From Solanum dulcamara (taxonomy: Eukaryota > Streptophyta > Magnoliopsida > Solanales > Solanaceae), in assembly GCF_947179165.1 (NCBI RefSeq), contig NC_077244.1:15944949-16008948 (forward strand): a stretch of 64,000 bases of DNA, read 5' to 3'. Within the stretch, counting starts at the first letter, position 1, and each line of letters begins with the position of its first letter. Below are positions 10,406-20,008 of the stretch, one piece after another. The notes beneath the pieces are model-generated. The model did no database searches and was not told the origin of the DNA. It was given only the letters and a program-made list of their open reading frames with translations. Made by a program: the position numbers and the translations under genes.

Positions 10406-10455
10406 CCATTTGACATCACCCATGACATTTCTCCATTTGACATCACCCATGACAT
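10406..10455. repeat. TGACATCA-containing direct repeats upstream of the LTR B promoter
   Basis: CCATTTGACATCACCCATG plus ACAT occurs at 10406-10428 and 10433-10455; the second copy runs on into CACAATATTCC. TGACATCACCCATGACATCA resembles paired bZIP/CRE-type sites. The B2 LTR keeps the same paired motif on the other strand near 22012-22073. Binding by a bZIP factor is inference only. Confidence 0.55.
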
Positions 10456-10525
10456 CACAATATTCCATTAAAGTTTTATATTTTTCTTATAATTATTTTA
10501 ATTATTGTTAGGTCCTTCCTTTACA

Positions 10526-10540
10526 CTTATAAATACCCAC
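10526..10540 (+). promoter_or_regulatory. Likely TATA box of LTR B1
   Basis: CTTATAAATACCCACC is the best TATA-like element in the LTR. It is followed 30-80 bp later by a pyrimidine-rich CTTTCTCAAGCAACTCTTCTC leader region. The B2 LTR has the equivalent GGGTATTATAAGTG near 21942-21955. The transcription start itself cannot be seen. Confidence 0.45.
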
Positions 10541-10892
10541 CTTATTTTATTATTTTGTTTATCAAGCTTTCTCAAGCAACTCTTCTCTCTATACACTTAT
10601 TTGCTCATTCTCAAAATATAGTTTTAGTTCTTATTAGTGTAGAAATACTATTCTGGTGATTCATATACTCTGGGTAGTACACAAAATTCTTCGACGAGGA
10701 AAAAAGGCTAGGATTCAAGAGTGTTCATTAAGTCATTCGATTCTAAGTAACGCTTAAATTCCAGGTATGTAAGGCTTCAATGAGAGTATTCCTTCCACTC
10801 TCATGCCTAAAGTATTTTGATTATATGTTAAATTATATTTTTTTTCTTTAAGCTTTACTTTAAGTTATGTGGGTGTTTACCCATGGATTCTT

Positions 10893-12208
10893 TGTAACGT
10901 TCCTCAAAATGCACAAGTGCCTTAAGAAATGCCTTGGGAATAGGCCTCTCATGTAATGAGTTATTCATAATCTCTTTGGAAAATCCGAGTTCAGAATATC
11001 GATCAGAGGGTCAAAACCTGCGGAAAAAGGTCTCGGTGGATTTTTAGGACCCGTACATCGAAAGATAGATTTTTGAAGAAACTACACGAAATAGAAAGGT
11101 CCACGACAGGTCCGCATCGCGGACCTGACAAGTATTTTTTGGCGAGTTGGGTTTTTAATAAGGGTATTTTATACTTTTCTCTAATTGTTAGCTAATGAAC
11201 CAAGACGTTTTTAGGACCTAATTTAGCTCTATAAATTGACCTAAACTTCTAACTCTATTCATTCTTCTAGAATTCACCTACTCAAATATTTTTCTCTCTA
11301 CAAAAGACTCTCAAAGACTCCATTGAAGACTTCAAGTAAATTCACTCAAGCTCTCCATCAAAACTCTCAAGTTCTTCCAAATTATTTGGTGTTTTCACTT
11401 AAGGTATGTGGGTATTGATTCATGAATTCTTTCATCCATGAAGCCCAATCAATTTCTCAAGGTTTTCTATCAAATTAAAGTATGGTATTTTATGAGTTTT
11501 ATGATCTCTATTCCTATTGCATAAATTATGATTCAAAATATGATCACGAGTCTATCTATTTTGATATAAATTGATGGTTATTGCATTGAATTGAAGAATT
11601 TTTTCATGAATTCTCCTATTTTGATCTCTAGGATTCATGTAAATTATAAGTATTTTGAACTATACTTCCAAAGGATATTATCTATATAAATTATGTATGG
11701 ACTGATATAAAGTTTATGATCATGCATTCCATGATTTATGTTTCATGTCACACCCTCATACTTAGTACATTTCAACGTACTATTGCATAATTTTGCCTAC
11801 ATTGTCTCATAATATAAGGGTTGAGGTTTAAGATCATACTCATCTACGTGGGTAGTTAGGCTTCCCTATTCAGCGGCGTTGTGGAGAGTCCTCATTTATC
11901 GGGGACTAGTTGTTGAGTTAGTTAGTGTTTCCAAAGACTTTTGTTATGTTTCATATTGAGGGTGAGCTAGGGACATGTCTTAGCCCCCACCCATATTTAT
12001 GAGTAGAGGTATATAGTTGGATAAATGTTTCAAGTCTATGTCGTCATGTGATATTCTTCATTTACTATTCATGATTTAGACTCTCTTATGATGTTTTTTC
12101 TTTTTACTTTACCGTGTGAATGCTTATGATATGTACAAGAGGCTTGGTTGGAGTCCTTCGGGGTTTCAATCGCCATGTTATGACTAGGTTCTAGGTCGGG
12201 CCGTGACA
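10893..12208 (+). mobile_element. Solo LTR S2 (short form of S1), with TTCTT target duplication
   Basis: It begins TGTAACGTTCC and ends GGGCCGTGACA. TTCTT is directly repeated at 10888-10892 and 12209-12213, and the surrounding B1 LTR sequence is continuous across it when compared with B2 (21400-21440). It matches S1 in reverse complement but is 777 bp shorter. The missing part corresponds to about 8130-8890 of S1, with TGCAT at both S1 deletion edges. A hairpin GGTCCGCATCGCGGACC lies at 11112-11128, and TATA-like CTATAAATTG at 11230. Confidence 0.9.
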
Positions 12209-13602
12209 TTCTTCCACCCATGTAGTTCAAAACTCTTTCAACTAAATCTCTTGATTTAAAGTAAGAATTTCTTATGGGTAATTCTTATTTCTAGTTAATA
12301 GCATGAATCATGGCTAAAATACTAATTATTGGTCTATTTTGATGCAAAATAATTTCATATGTATGAATTGATGGTTTGCAAATATTTTCTCTATTTAGCT
12401 CTTTAAAGGTTGTTTAAATTCATGGCGGGTTGTTTAAAACATGATTTTTAATTGATATTTATGTATAATTTCATTTACATTTATGTTTGAAAGTTGAAGT
12501 GATTTGAACCACCTAGTTTTATTATGTTTTCAATGAAGTTTAACTTGAAAGCTTTGACTCCAAATGAATGTTTATGAAAGCAATATCTATGATCAAAAGG
12601 GAGTCTTATGAAATGAAAGAATGATGAAATGATATGAATGATGGATTCTTTATGAAATAAGGACAAGTTTTGCATATTTGAATTACCAAAGGTTTTAATG
12701 AGCTATTCTACCGAATATGATGTTTTAAATTCTCAAGCTATATGCTATGACTATTTTGAAGTATAAAACTATTTCGTGCGATTGACTTAGAACCGAATGG
12801 GTCATTGAGGTGGGATTCGATAAGAGAATCATAGTAGAAACCCTTTGTCTCATTAACTATGTGTCAATATAGGAGCCCTTGTAGTCTTAGGCTAATAGAT
12901 CTACAAATAGCCCTTAAAGTTAAAATTAAAAAAATGAATGAAGTTGATGAAGTTCTACCAGGAAAGTAGTCTCTCTGGCCAACATAGGGGTTATGTTGGA
13001 TTCCATGTAATAGCTCGCATGGTCTTAAATGTTGGTTATGGTCATTTTTCAACAAAATGAATTTTTTAAAGGATATATATATGATTTATTATGCATGCAT
13101 TGCATTATGTTATATAAATGTTTTAATGTTTCCTCAATGTTCATGCATGCTTACATACTTAGTACATTCAAAGTACTAACACATATTCTTTTGCCTACAT
13201 GATATCACCATATAGGGACCAATGCTCCTCCTCGTTCTCCTCCACGTGGCTATTGAGATTTCATTTGAAGGATACTTTTGGTGAGTTCCCATGTTCTGGG
13301 AACAATACTCCTTTATCTTTCTAGCTTATGATATGTTGAGATCTTTAGACACTTACTATGACATTTCTTTCTATTATGATTGAGGGTGAGATAGAGACTT
13401 GTCTTAGCCCCATTAAACCTAAAAGTTAGAGGTATTGTTGGACATATGTAAGTTGAAGATTTACTATTATGATTTTCGCTTGTTTATTTATTTTCATTAC
13501 CTATGAAAGGCTAGAATAATGCTAAGAGGCTTGTTTGAGGTACTTTTGGGTTCCTCATTTGCCATTTTACTTCTAGGCCCTAGGCTTGGATCGTGACAAA
13601 CT

Positions 13603-13614
13603 TGGTATTAGAGC
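13603..13614 (+). promoter_or_regulatory. Primer binding site of B1
   Basis: TGGTATTAGAGC, one mismatch from the initiator tRNA-Met PBS (TGGTATCAGAGC), lies four bases after the LTR end. It is followed by a leader containing CCAACATACTGCATCAAATA, which is mirrored in B2 at 19955-19975. Confidence 0.85.
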
Positions 13615-13819
13615 CTGAGCTTTTGAATGGTCTTTGGAGTCCAACATACTGCATCAAATAGGATCTTGTTCATGGTTGTGAAACACATCATAACTATGAA
13701 TAGGAGACTATGGGACTTTTAGGAAAGTTTTCACTTTTTTCAAATTCATGTCGTGCCTTAGAGTGTCCTAAGCTTTCCTTTAACTAACAACCCATTTCAT
13801 TTTCTCTATATAATAACTA

Positions 13820-14976
13820 ATGGAAGAGCACTTCTAAGAACGAGGGTTGATAATGAGGACCAAGTTCTTCCAGTTCCCAATGCCCCATATCATGAAGAAG
13901 GGGTAACCCATGTCGAGTTTTGCAATATCATTACGTTGTTGGCTCAAGTTGTAGCCAACCAAAGTAATCAAGGTGTTCATTCTCCCCAAATTCAAAATTT
14001 GACATCTAGGATTCAGGATTTACAAAGGATGAATATGCCCGAGTTTGATGGTTCTAAACTAGATGAGGAACCTATAGAGTTCATTGATGAGGTATACCGG
14101 ATTGTGGCTATCATAGGTGTGCCACCAAATAAGAAGGACGAGCTAGTGGCCTATCAATTCAAAGGTGTGGGTCGAGTGTGTTAAGAATAATGGGTTATTA
14201 AGAGGGATGAAAAAATAGGGCTGATAGGATGGGAAGAGTTCAAAGGTGCATTTCTAGACCGCTTCTTTGCATTGGAGCTAAGGTAGGCCAAAATCCAAGA
14301 GTTTATCAACCTCCGTCAAGGGAGTATGATCATGAGGGAGTATGCTCTCAAATTCATTAAGTTGTCAAAGTATGCTCCATTCATGGTCTCCGATCCAAGA
14401 GATACAATGAGCAAGTTTATTTTTTGGTATCTCATATTTAGTGTCCAAAGAGTGCAAAATGGCCATATTGGTCAAAGAGATGGAAATCTCTTGGTTAATG
14501 ACTTACGCAGAACAAATTAAAGAAGAGAAGCTGAGCAAGAGATCAAGGGGGTTCAAAAATGCTAGAGTGGATGGTGGAGGGTTTAACCCTCAAAGGTCCA
14601 GTTATGGTAACAATGGAAAAGGATAAGGTGGGCAATGGTTTATGGGATAAAGCTCCACCAATACTCCTCCTCCAAGATTTAGCAAGGACAAGGGTGCTAA
14701 CCCAATGGTTCTAAGAGAGAATGTTCGTGCTCAAACTTTCCCCGCTTGCAAAAAGTGTGGAAGGACTCACAAAGGGGAATGCTTAGCCGGCTCTAATGCA
14801 TGCTTTAAGTATGGAAAGTTGGGCCACCATGCTAGGGATTGTAGAGGTGGTAGTGGTAGGCCCCAAGGCCAAATTGCTCTTGGTCAACAAGCACAAGGAG
14901 ATGTCCAACGCACCACCGCTTTTATGCCTTGCATGGGAGATGAGAGGTTGAGGACATACCCAATGTCATTATCGGT
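13820..14976 (+). pseudogene. Element B1 gag (broken)
   Basis: Retrotransposon nucleocapsid precursor. The N-terminal part (13936-14184) has RMNMPEFDGSKLDEEPIEFI, equivalent to the MNPPTFTGSKVDEDPQNFI region of element F. The middle (14326-14520) has MREYALKFIKLSKYAPFM. The knuckle region (14705-14983) reads CKKCGRTHKGEC and then CFKYGKLGHHARDC: the second cysteine of the CX2CX4HX4C motif became tyrosine (TGT to TAT). Frame changes and stops separate these parts. No clean initiation codon for the whole frame is evident; the ATG at 13820 soon meets a stop. Confidence 0.85.
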
Positions 14977-15336
14977 ATGTTAAAGGTATTTGCTTTTGAT
15001 GTGTATGCACTAATAGATCCAGGTGCAAATTTATCATTTGTTACTCAATTTCTTGCTAGTAGGTTTGATGTGTCACCTGAAATATTATTAGAGTTCTATT
15101 TGGTGTCTACCTCCGTTGGTGAGTCGATTATTGCTAGAAAGGTCTATAGGGGTTGTTCCGTATCTATCTTGCATTAAGTTATTCCTTGTGATCTCATTGA
15201 GCTTAACATGGTAAATTTGGATGTCATTTTTAGGATGGATTGGTTACATGCATTTTATGCTTCTATAGATTGTAGGGCTCATCGAGTCAAGTTCCAATTT
15301 CCAAATGAGTCCGTTATTGAATAGGAGGTCCATCAT
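14977..15336 (+). pseudogene. Element B1 protease
   Basis: Aspartic protease region that would cleave the gag-pol polyprotein. VYALIDPGANLSFVTQFLAS carries the D-P-G-A motif used in this lineage, followed by SRFDVSPEILLE and a VYRGC segment. A TAA ends the open segment at 15177, where relatives continue into [16 protein letters not shown]; the remains of that segment are at 15190-15260. Confidence 0.8.
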
Positions 15337-16340
15337 TCAGTGGTAAAGGGTAAGTTCATTTCTTATCTTAAGGACCGAAAAATGATTTCTAAGGGTTGTA
15401 TTTACCACATTGTGAGGGTTAGGGATGTCGACTCTAAAAGTCCTCTTCTTGAGTCGGTTCCCATAGTCAATGAGTTCCCCGATGTCTTTTATGATGACCT
15501 TTCTGGTGTCCCTCCCAAAAGGGAAATTGATTTTGGTATCGATCTCCTCCTCGATACCCAACCTATCTCTATTCCTCCTTACCGGATGGCCCCGACAGAA
15601 TTGAAAGAGTTAAAAAAATAATTAAAGGACTTGTTAGAAAAATGGTTCATAAGACCAAGTATTTTGCCATGGGTTCTCCCATGTTATTTGTGAGAAAGAA
15701 GTATGGGTCACTTCAAATGTGCATAGACTACCAAAAATTAAATAATATGACCATTAAGAACAAGTACCCACTCCGTCAAATAGATGGCTTGTTTGATTAA
15801 TTGCAAGGGGCAAGTCACTTCTCCAAGATTGACCTTCGGTCCGACTATCACCAACTACTGGTGAGAGAGTGTGACATTCCCAAAAATTCTTTCCGAATAA
15901 GGTACGGTCTCTTCGAGTTTGTGGTGATGAGTTTTGGGTTAATGAATGTGCTTGCGATGTTCATGGACTTGACGAATAAGGTGTTCAAACCTTACCATAA
16001 TACTTTTGTGGTGGTCTTTATTGATGATATTTTAATTTACTCTTGGGGTGAGGAAGCACACAAAAATCACTTAAGAGTTATGCTTTAAACGTTGAGGGAT
16101 AGGCAACTGTTTGCAAAATTTAGTAAGTGTGAATTTTGGTTGAAGGAGATGGCATTTCTTGGTCACGTAGTATCCGGTGAGGGGATCAAGGCTGATCCTA
16201 AGAAAACAGAGGCAGTTAATAATTGGCCTAGACTATTGTCTCCTTTATATATTAGGAGCTTCTTGGGTCTAGCCAGTTACTATAGAAGGTTCGTCGAAGG
16301 TTTTTCTTCCATCTTAACTCCTATGACAAAATTGACTTAA
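15337..16340 (+). pseudogene. Element B1 reverse transcriptase (broken, active site kept)
   Basis: The connection segment [20 protein letters not shown] leads to [20 protein letters not shown] and [16 protein letters not shown] (15340-15621). After a damaged stretch RT continues at 15801-16088 with [20 protein letters not shown] and the catalytic FIDDILIYS (aspartates at 16023-16028). Then come [20 protein letters not shown] and [20 protein letters not shown] (16092-16340). Frameshifts near 15620-15800 and 16088, plus TAA at 16086 and 16338, break it. Confidence 0.88.
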
Positions 16341-16953
16341 AATAAAGCTAAATTCATAGGACGGATGAGTGTGAGAAGAGTTTTCAACTTTTAAAGATCG
16401 ACTTACCTCCGCTCCTATTTTGACTCTACCATAAGGATTAGAAGAGTTTATAGTTTATTTTGATGCTTTAAAGATTGGTTTGGGTTGTGTCTTAATGCAA
16501 AATGGCAAGGTCATAGCATATACTTCTAGGAAATTAAAGGTACATGAGCGTAACTACCCTACCCATGACCTTGAATTAGTGGCCGTTGTTTTTGCTCTGA
16601 AGATTTGGAGGCATTACTTCTATGGGGTGCATGTGGATGTGTATACCGATCATAAAAGTCTTCAATATGTGTTCACCCAAATGGACCTTAATCTAAGGCA
16701 AATGATGTGGCTAGAACTCCTTAAGGACTATGACATGAGTGTGTACTATTATTCGGTTAAAGCCAATGTGGTTGTCGATGCACTTTGTAGAGTGTCTATA
16801 GGAAGTGTGGCCCATGTGGATGAGGGGAAGAGAGAGTTGGTAAAATATGTTCACTTATTGGCTAGATTATGGTTGTTCAAAATAGGTCCGAATCCTTTTT
16901 GGTGGTGGATGTTAAATCAAAGTAAGATCTTAACCCTATGTTTATCTAGTTAA
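16341..16953 (+). pseudogene. Element B1 RNase H
   Basis: [20 protein letters not shown], then [40 protein letters not shown] and [15 protein letters not shown] (16480-16953). This is the RNase H domain that removes the RNA strand from the RNA-DNA hybrid, including the TDHKSLQY aspartate. The start is damaged and the frame ends at a TAA at 16951 in the linker to integrase. Confidence 0.88.
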
Positions 16954-18371
16954 AGAAGTTGGTGAAGGAAAAGAAGATAGAGGTCTTTTCCCAAGGGTGA
17001 GATGGGGTGCTATACTACAAAGGTTGGCTATGCGTTTCGGATGTTGATGGTCTAAGGAGTTTGATCATGATGGAGGCTCATAATTTTACATACTCCATTC
17101 ATCCCGGTTCGACGAAAATATATCGAGACTTAAAAGATTTCTATTGGTGGGGTGGCGTGAAGAAGGACATAGCAAGGTTTGTTTTTGAATGTCTGAATTT
17201 CCAACAAATGAAGGTTGAACATCAAAGACCGGGTGGCCTAGTTCAAGACATTGAAATCCCTACTTGGAAGTGGAAAGATGTGAATATGGATTTTATAGTG
17301 GGTTTTCCTCATACCCAAAAGCATCATGATTCGATTTGGGTAATTGTTGATACAATGAATAAGTCAGCTCACTTCCTACCGGTTAAGACTTCCTATAGTT
17401 CCAAAGACTATGCCAATTTGTATATTTAGGAGTTGGTAAGGTTGCATAGTGTGCCATTATTCATTATTTCGGATCGTGGTACCCAATTCACTTCTCATTT
17501 TTAGAGATCATTTCAAAAGAGCCTCGATACTAAGGTAAAATTGAGCACCGTACTCCATCCTCAAATAGATGGGCAAGCCGAAAGGACAATTCAAACACTA
17601 GAGGATATGTTAAGGGCTTGTGTGTTGGAGTTTAAAGGAAATTGGGATGATTATCTACCGCTCATAAGATGACGCCATTTGAGGCTTTGTATGGGAGATG
17701 ATGTAGATTCTCGGTTGGTTGGTTCAAAGTAGGTGAGATGACCTTGTTGGGCCCCGATTTGGTACTTATTATTTAGATAAGGTGAATATCATTAGAGAAA
17801 GGTTGAAGATGGCTCAAAGTCGTCAAAAGTCCTATTCCGACATTAGAAGAAGAGATCTTGAGTTTAATGTAGATGATTGGGTGTATCCGAAGGTTTCACC
17901 CATGAAGGGTGTGGTTCGGTTTGGTAAGAAAGGGAAATTGAGCCCTAGGTATGTAGGGCCTTATAGAATCGTGAGACAGTTGGCAAGGTTGCATATGAGT
18001 TTGAGTTGCCATTGAAAATAGCCATGGTTCATCTGGTGTTCCATGTGTCTATGTTGAGAAAATGTGTAGGTGATCCTATTTCCATTGTACCTTTGGGAGT
18101 AGTGAATATTGAAGAAAACTTGACCTATGAAGAAATTTCGGTTGAAATTCTGGACCGGCAAGTTAAGAGATTGAGGAACAAAGAAGTTGCATCTGTTAAA
18201 GTCCTTGGGAAGAATCACCAAGTCGGAAGTGCTACATGGAAAGCGGAAGCAGATATGATTAAGCGATACCCTCATCTTTTTCCCTCTACTATGTCCATTA
18301 AGTTGTCCTTTCTCAATTACTTGAAAACCTTGCATTTCAACTTTTCTTGTCATATGCATGCAAAATTATGA
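16954..18371 (+). pseudogene. Element B1 integrase and chromodomain-like tail (broken)
   Basis: The zinc-binding part is at 17007-17429 (HPGSTKIYRDLKDFYWWGG; the last cysteine pair reads CLNF instead of CxxC). The core keeps NMDFIVGFPHTQKHHDSIW, and further on ISDRGTQF and LHPQIDGQAERTIQTLEDML across stops. A deletion near 17668 removes the segment before MTPFEALYG. The C-terminal domain is at 17782-18015 (YPKVSPMKGVVRFGKKGKLS). After a frameshift, 18006-18371 gives HVSMLRKCVGDPISIVPLGV and the chromodomain-like tail ending ADMIKRYPHLFPS. Confidence 0.87.
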
Positions 18372-18479
18372 AATATGTTTCGAACGATATTTTAAATTGC
18401 ACTATTGCATTAATAATGGGTCATTGGTTTAGACTCTAATCTACTCAAGCTATGTTTTATCTCATTTGAGGACGAATGT

Positions 18480-18496
18480 TCCCAAGGGGTAGATAA
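18480..18496 (+). promoter_or_regulatory. Polypurine tract of B1
   Basis: CCCAAGGGGTAGATAA directly precedes TGTAAAAC, the LTR start. The preceding CATTTGAGGACGAATGTTCC is the conserved run-up also seen in element F before 59017. Confidence 0.8.
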
Positions 18497-18565
18497 TGTA
18501 AAACTACCTAAAAAGGTTATATATGGTGTTCTAATTGTTGATAAACATTTTTAGGGGGTGTTACA
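18497..18565. other. Fusion junction of two truncated 3' LTRs (B1/B2)
   Basis: The first about 46 bp match the LTR B start in plus orientation (TATATATGGTGTTCTAATTG). The last about 23 bp match it in minus orientation (TTTTTAGGGGGTGTTACA). Both 3' LTRs are thus reduced to their first bases and joined. PPTs face outward from it on both sides, so the flanks form a long imperfect palindrome (roughly 18010-18496 against 18566-19010). Confidence 0.8.
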
Positions 18566-19992
18566 TTATCTTCCCCTTGGGAACATTAATACTCGAATGA
18601 GATAAAACTTAGCTTGAGTAGAGTAGAGTGTAAACCAATGACCTATCATTAATGCAATATTTCAATTTAAAACATCATGCGAAATGTATTTCATAATTTT
18701 TCATACATATGACAAGAAAAGTTAAAATGCATGAGCAAGGACAACTTAATGGGCATAGTAGAGGGAAAAAGATAAGGGTATCACCTAATCATATCTGCTT
18801 CTACTTCCCATGTAGCACTTTCTATTTGTTGATTCCTCCAAAGGACTTTAACAAATACAACTTCTTAACTTGCCGGTCTAAAATTTCAACTGGGACTTCT
18901 TCATAGGTCAAGTTTTCTTCAACATTCATACTTCCAAAGGCACAAAGGAACTTGGATCACCTACACACTTCCTCAACATAGACACATGGAATTCCGGATG
19001 AACCTAGGCTAACTCTAGTGACAAATCACATTCATAGGCTACCTTACAAAAAAAGGCCTTAGGGCCCTATACCTTTATATCAAATTCTATTCCAAGTGTA
19101 CTACCCCTTACTACCATATTCAACAAACCACGAGACCTAATAAAGAAATACCCAATACATCATACATTCACCCACATGCCATCAATACCACATTTAAGCC
19201 TAGTTCTATAACCATTCTAATACACTCATTTGAAAGTCTTAACAAGAAGTCATCAATAGCCTACTACAATCACTCACGTATCTACAACCACGCATTCAAT
19301 TCTATCATTTTAACCACTTTATGACTCTCTTGAAGTCAACATCACTTAATAATTTTCATGCCTACGTTAGCATCTCTACATCAAAATTTGCATTAAATCA
19401 TACCAAGGTCACACCAATATATTTTTAACCTATCTAATGCACACAACAAGATCCATCTAGTTCTTCTTCCATGTCTATAACCTTAAATAAAATAAGCATG
19501 CCACTATCATCACTATATGGAACACCCACTCTCTCTCTATCTATCATGAATCATCTAATATCATTAACAGTAGAACACACAACCGACCTTGATAACTCGG
19601 TACTCCATCTTCCCTTTGTGAGAGAACTTCAATCTTCTTATCAACTACCTATTTCTTTAATTTAATTAAGGTTGGACCCATGGCTTGCCTTTCTTTTACA
19701 TCTACCAATGATAATTCTGAACCATTTTGAATAAGAATACCACCTTATTAATATCAATCCCCCTTTAGATTGGAATTCTTCTTGAAGGCATCTTCTGAAA
19801 ATCGCAAAGAACAATTGTTAGGAGGGGAAATACCTAGAGTATGGTCTATCGCACGACATGGATCATGAAAGAAAGGAAACTTTCCTAAATGCCTTATAGT
19901 CTCCTATTCATAATTGTGGCGCATTTCACATCCATGAACAAGACCCTATTCAATGTGGTATGTTGGACTCCAAAGACCATTTAAAAACTCGG
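18566..19992 (-). pseudogene. Element B2 internal remnant (chromodomain tail, RH-INT linker, leader)
   Basis: Reading downward from 19992: a leader after the PBS that mirrors B1 13615-13800. Then comes a large deletion to the RH-integrase linker (19570-19740), which matches element D 31210-31400. Then 19060-19560, which I cannot match to anything. Then the end of the C-terminal integrase domain and chromodomain-like tail (19010 to 18690), and finally a PPT at 18566-18582. The tail region and B1 18040-18371 agree at roughly 85 percent by eye. Frames are broken throughout. Confidence 0.7.
19060..19560. other. Unassigned A/C/T-rich segment inside B2
   Basis: Strikingly poor in G on the plus strand, with many CAT, ACC and CACT words. 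It has no recognisable pol similarity although pol would be expected at this point in B2. It may be a highly decayed integrase region or filler DNA. I see no repeat ends. Confidence 0.4.
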
Positions 19993-20008
19993 TCTTTGAT
20001 ACTAAGTT

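Larger units (their letters stand above)
9976..13598 (+). repeat. 5' LTR of element B1 (interrupted by solo LTR S2)
   Basis: It starts TGTAACACCCCC and ends CGTGACA, with the PBS four bases later. Without S2 and its duplicated TTCTT it is about 2.3 kb, close to the 2,486 bp of the B2 LTR at 20009-22494. A TATA-like CTTATAAATACCC at 10526-10540 is followed by a CT-rich leader. Directly upstream are two direct copies of CCATTTGACATCACCCATG (10406 and 10433). The AGTACAT module is at 13152-13180. The open frame at 9884-10144 spans the insertion junction and is not a gene. Confidence 0.85.
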
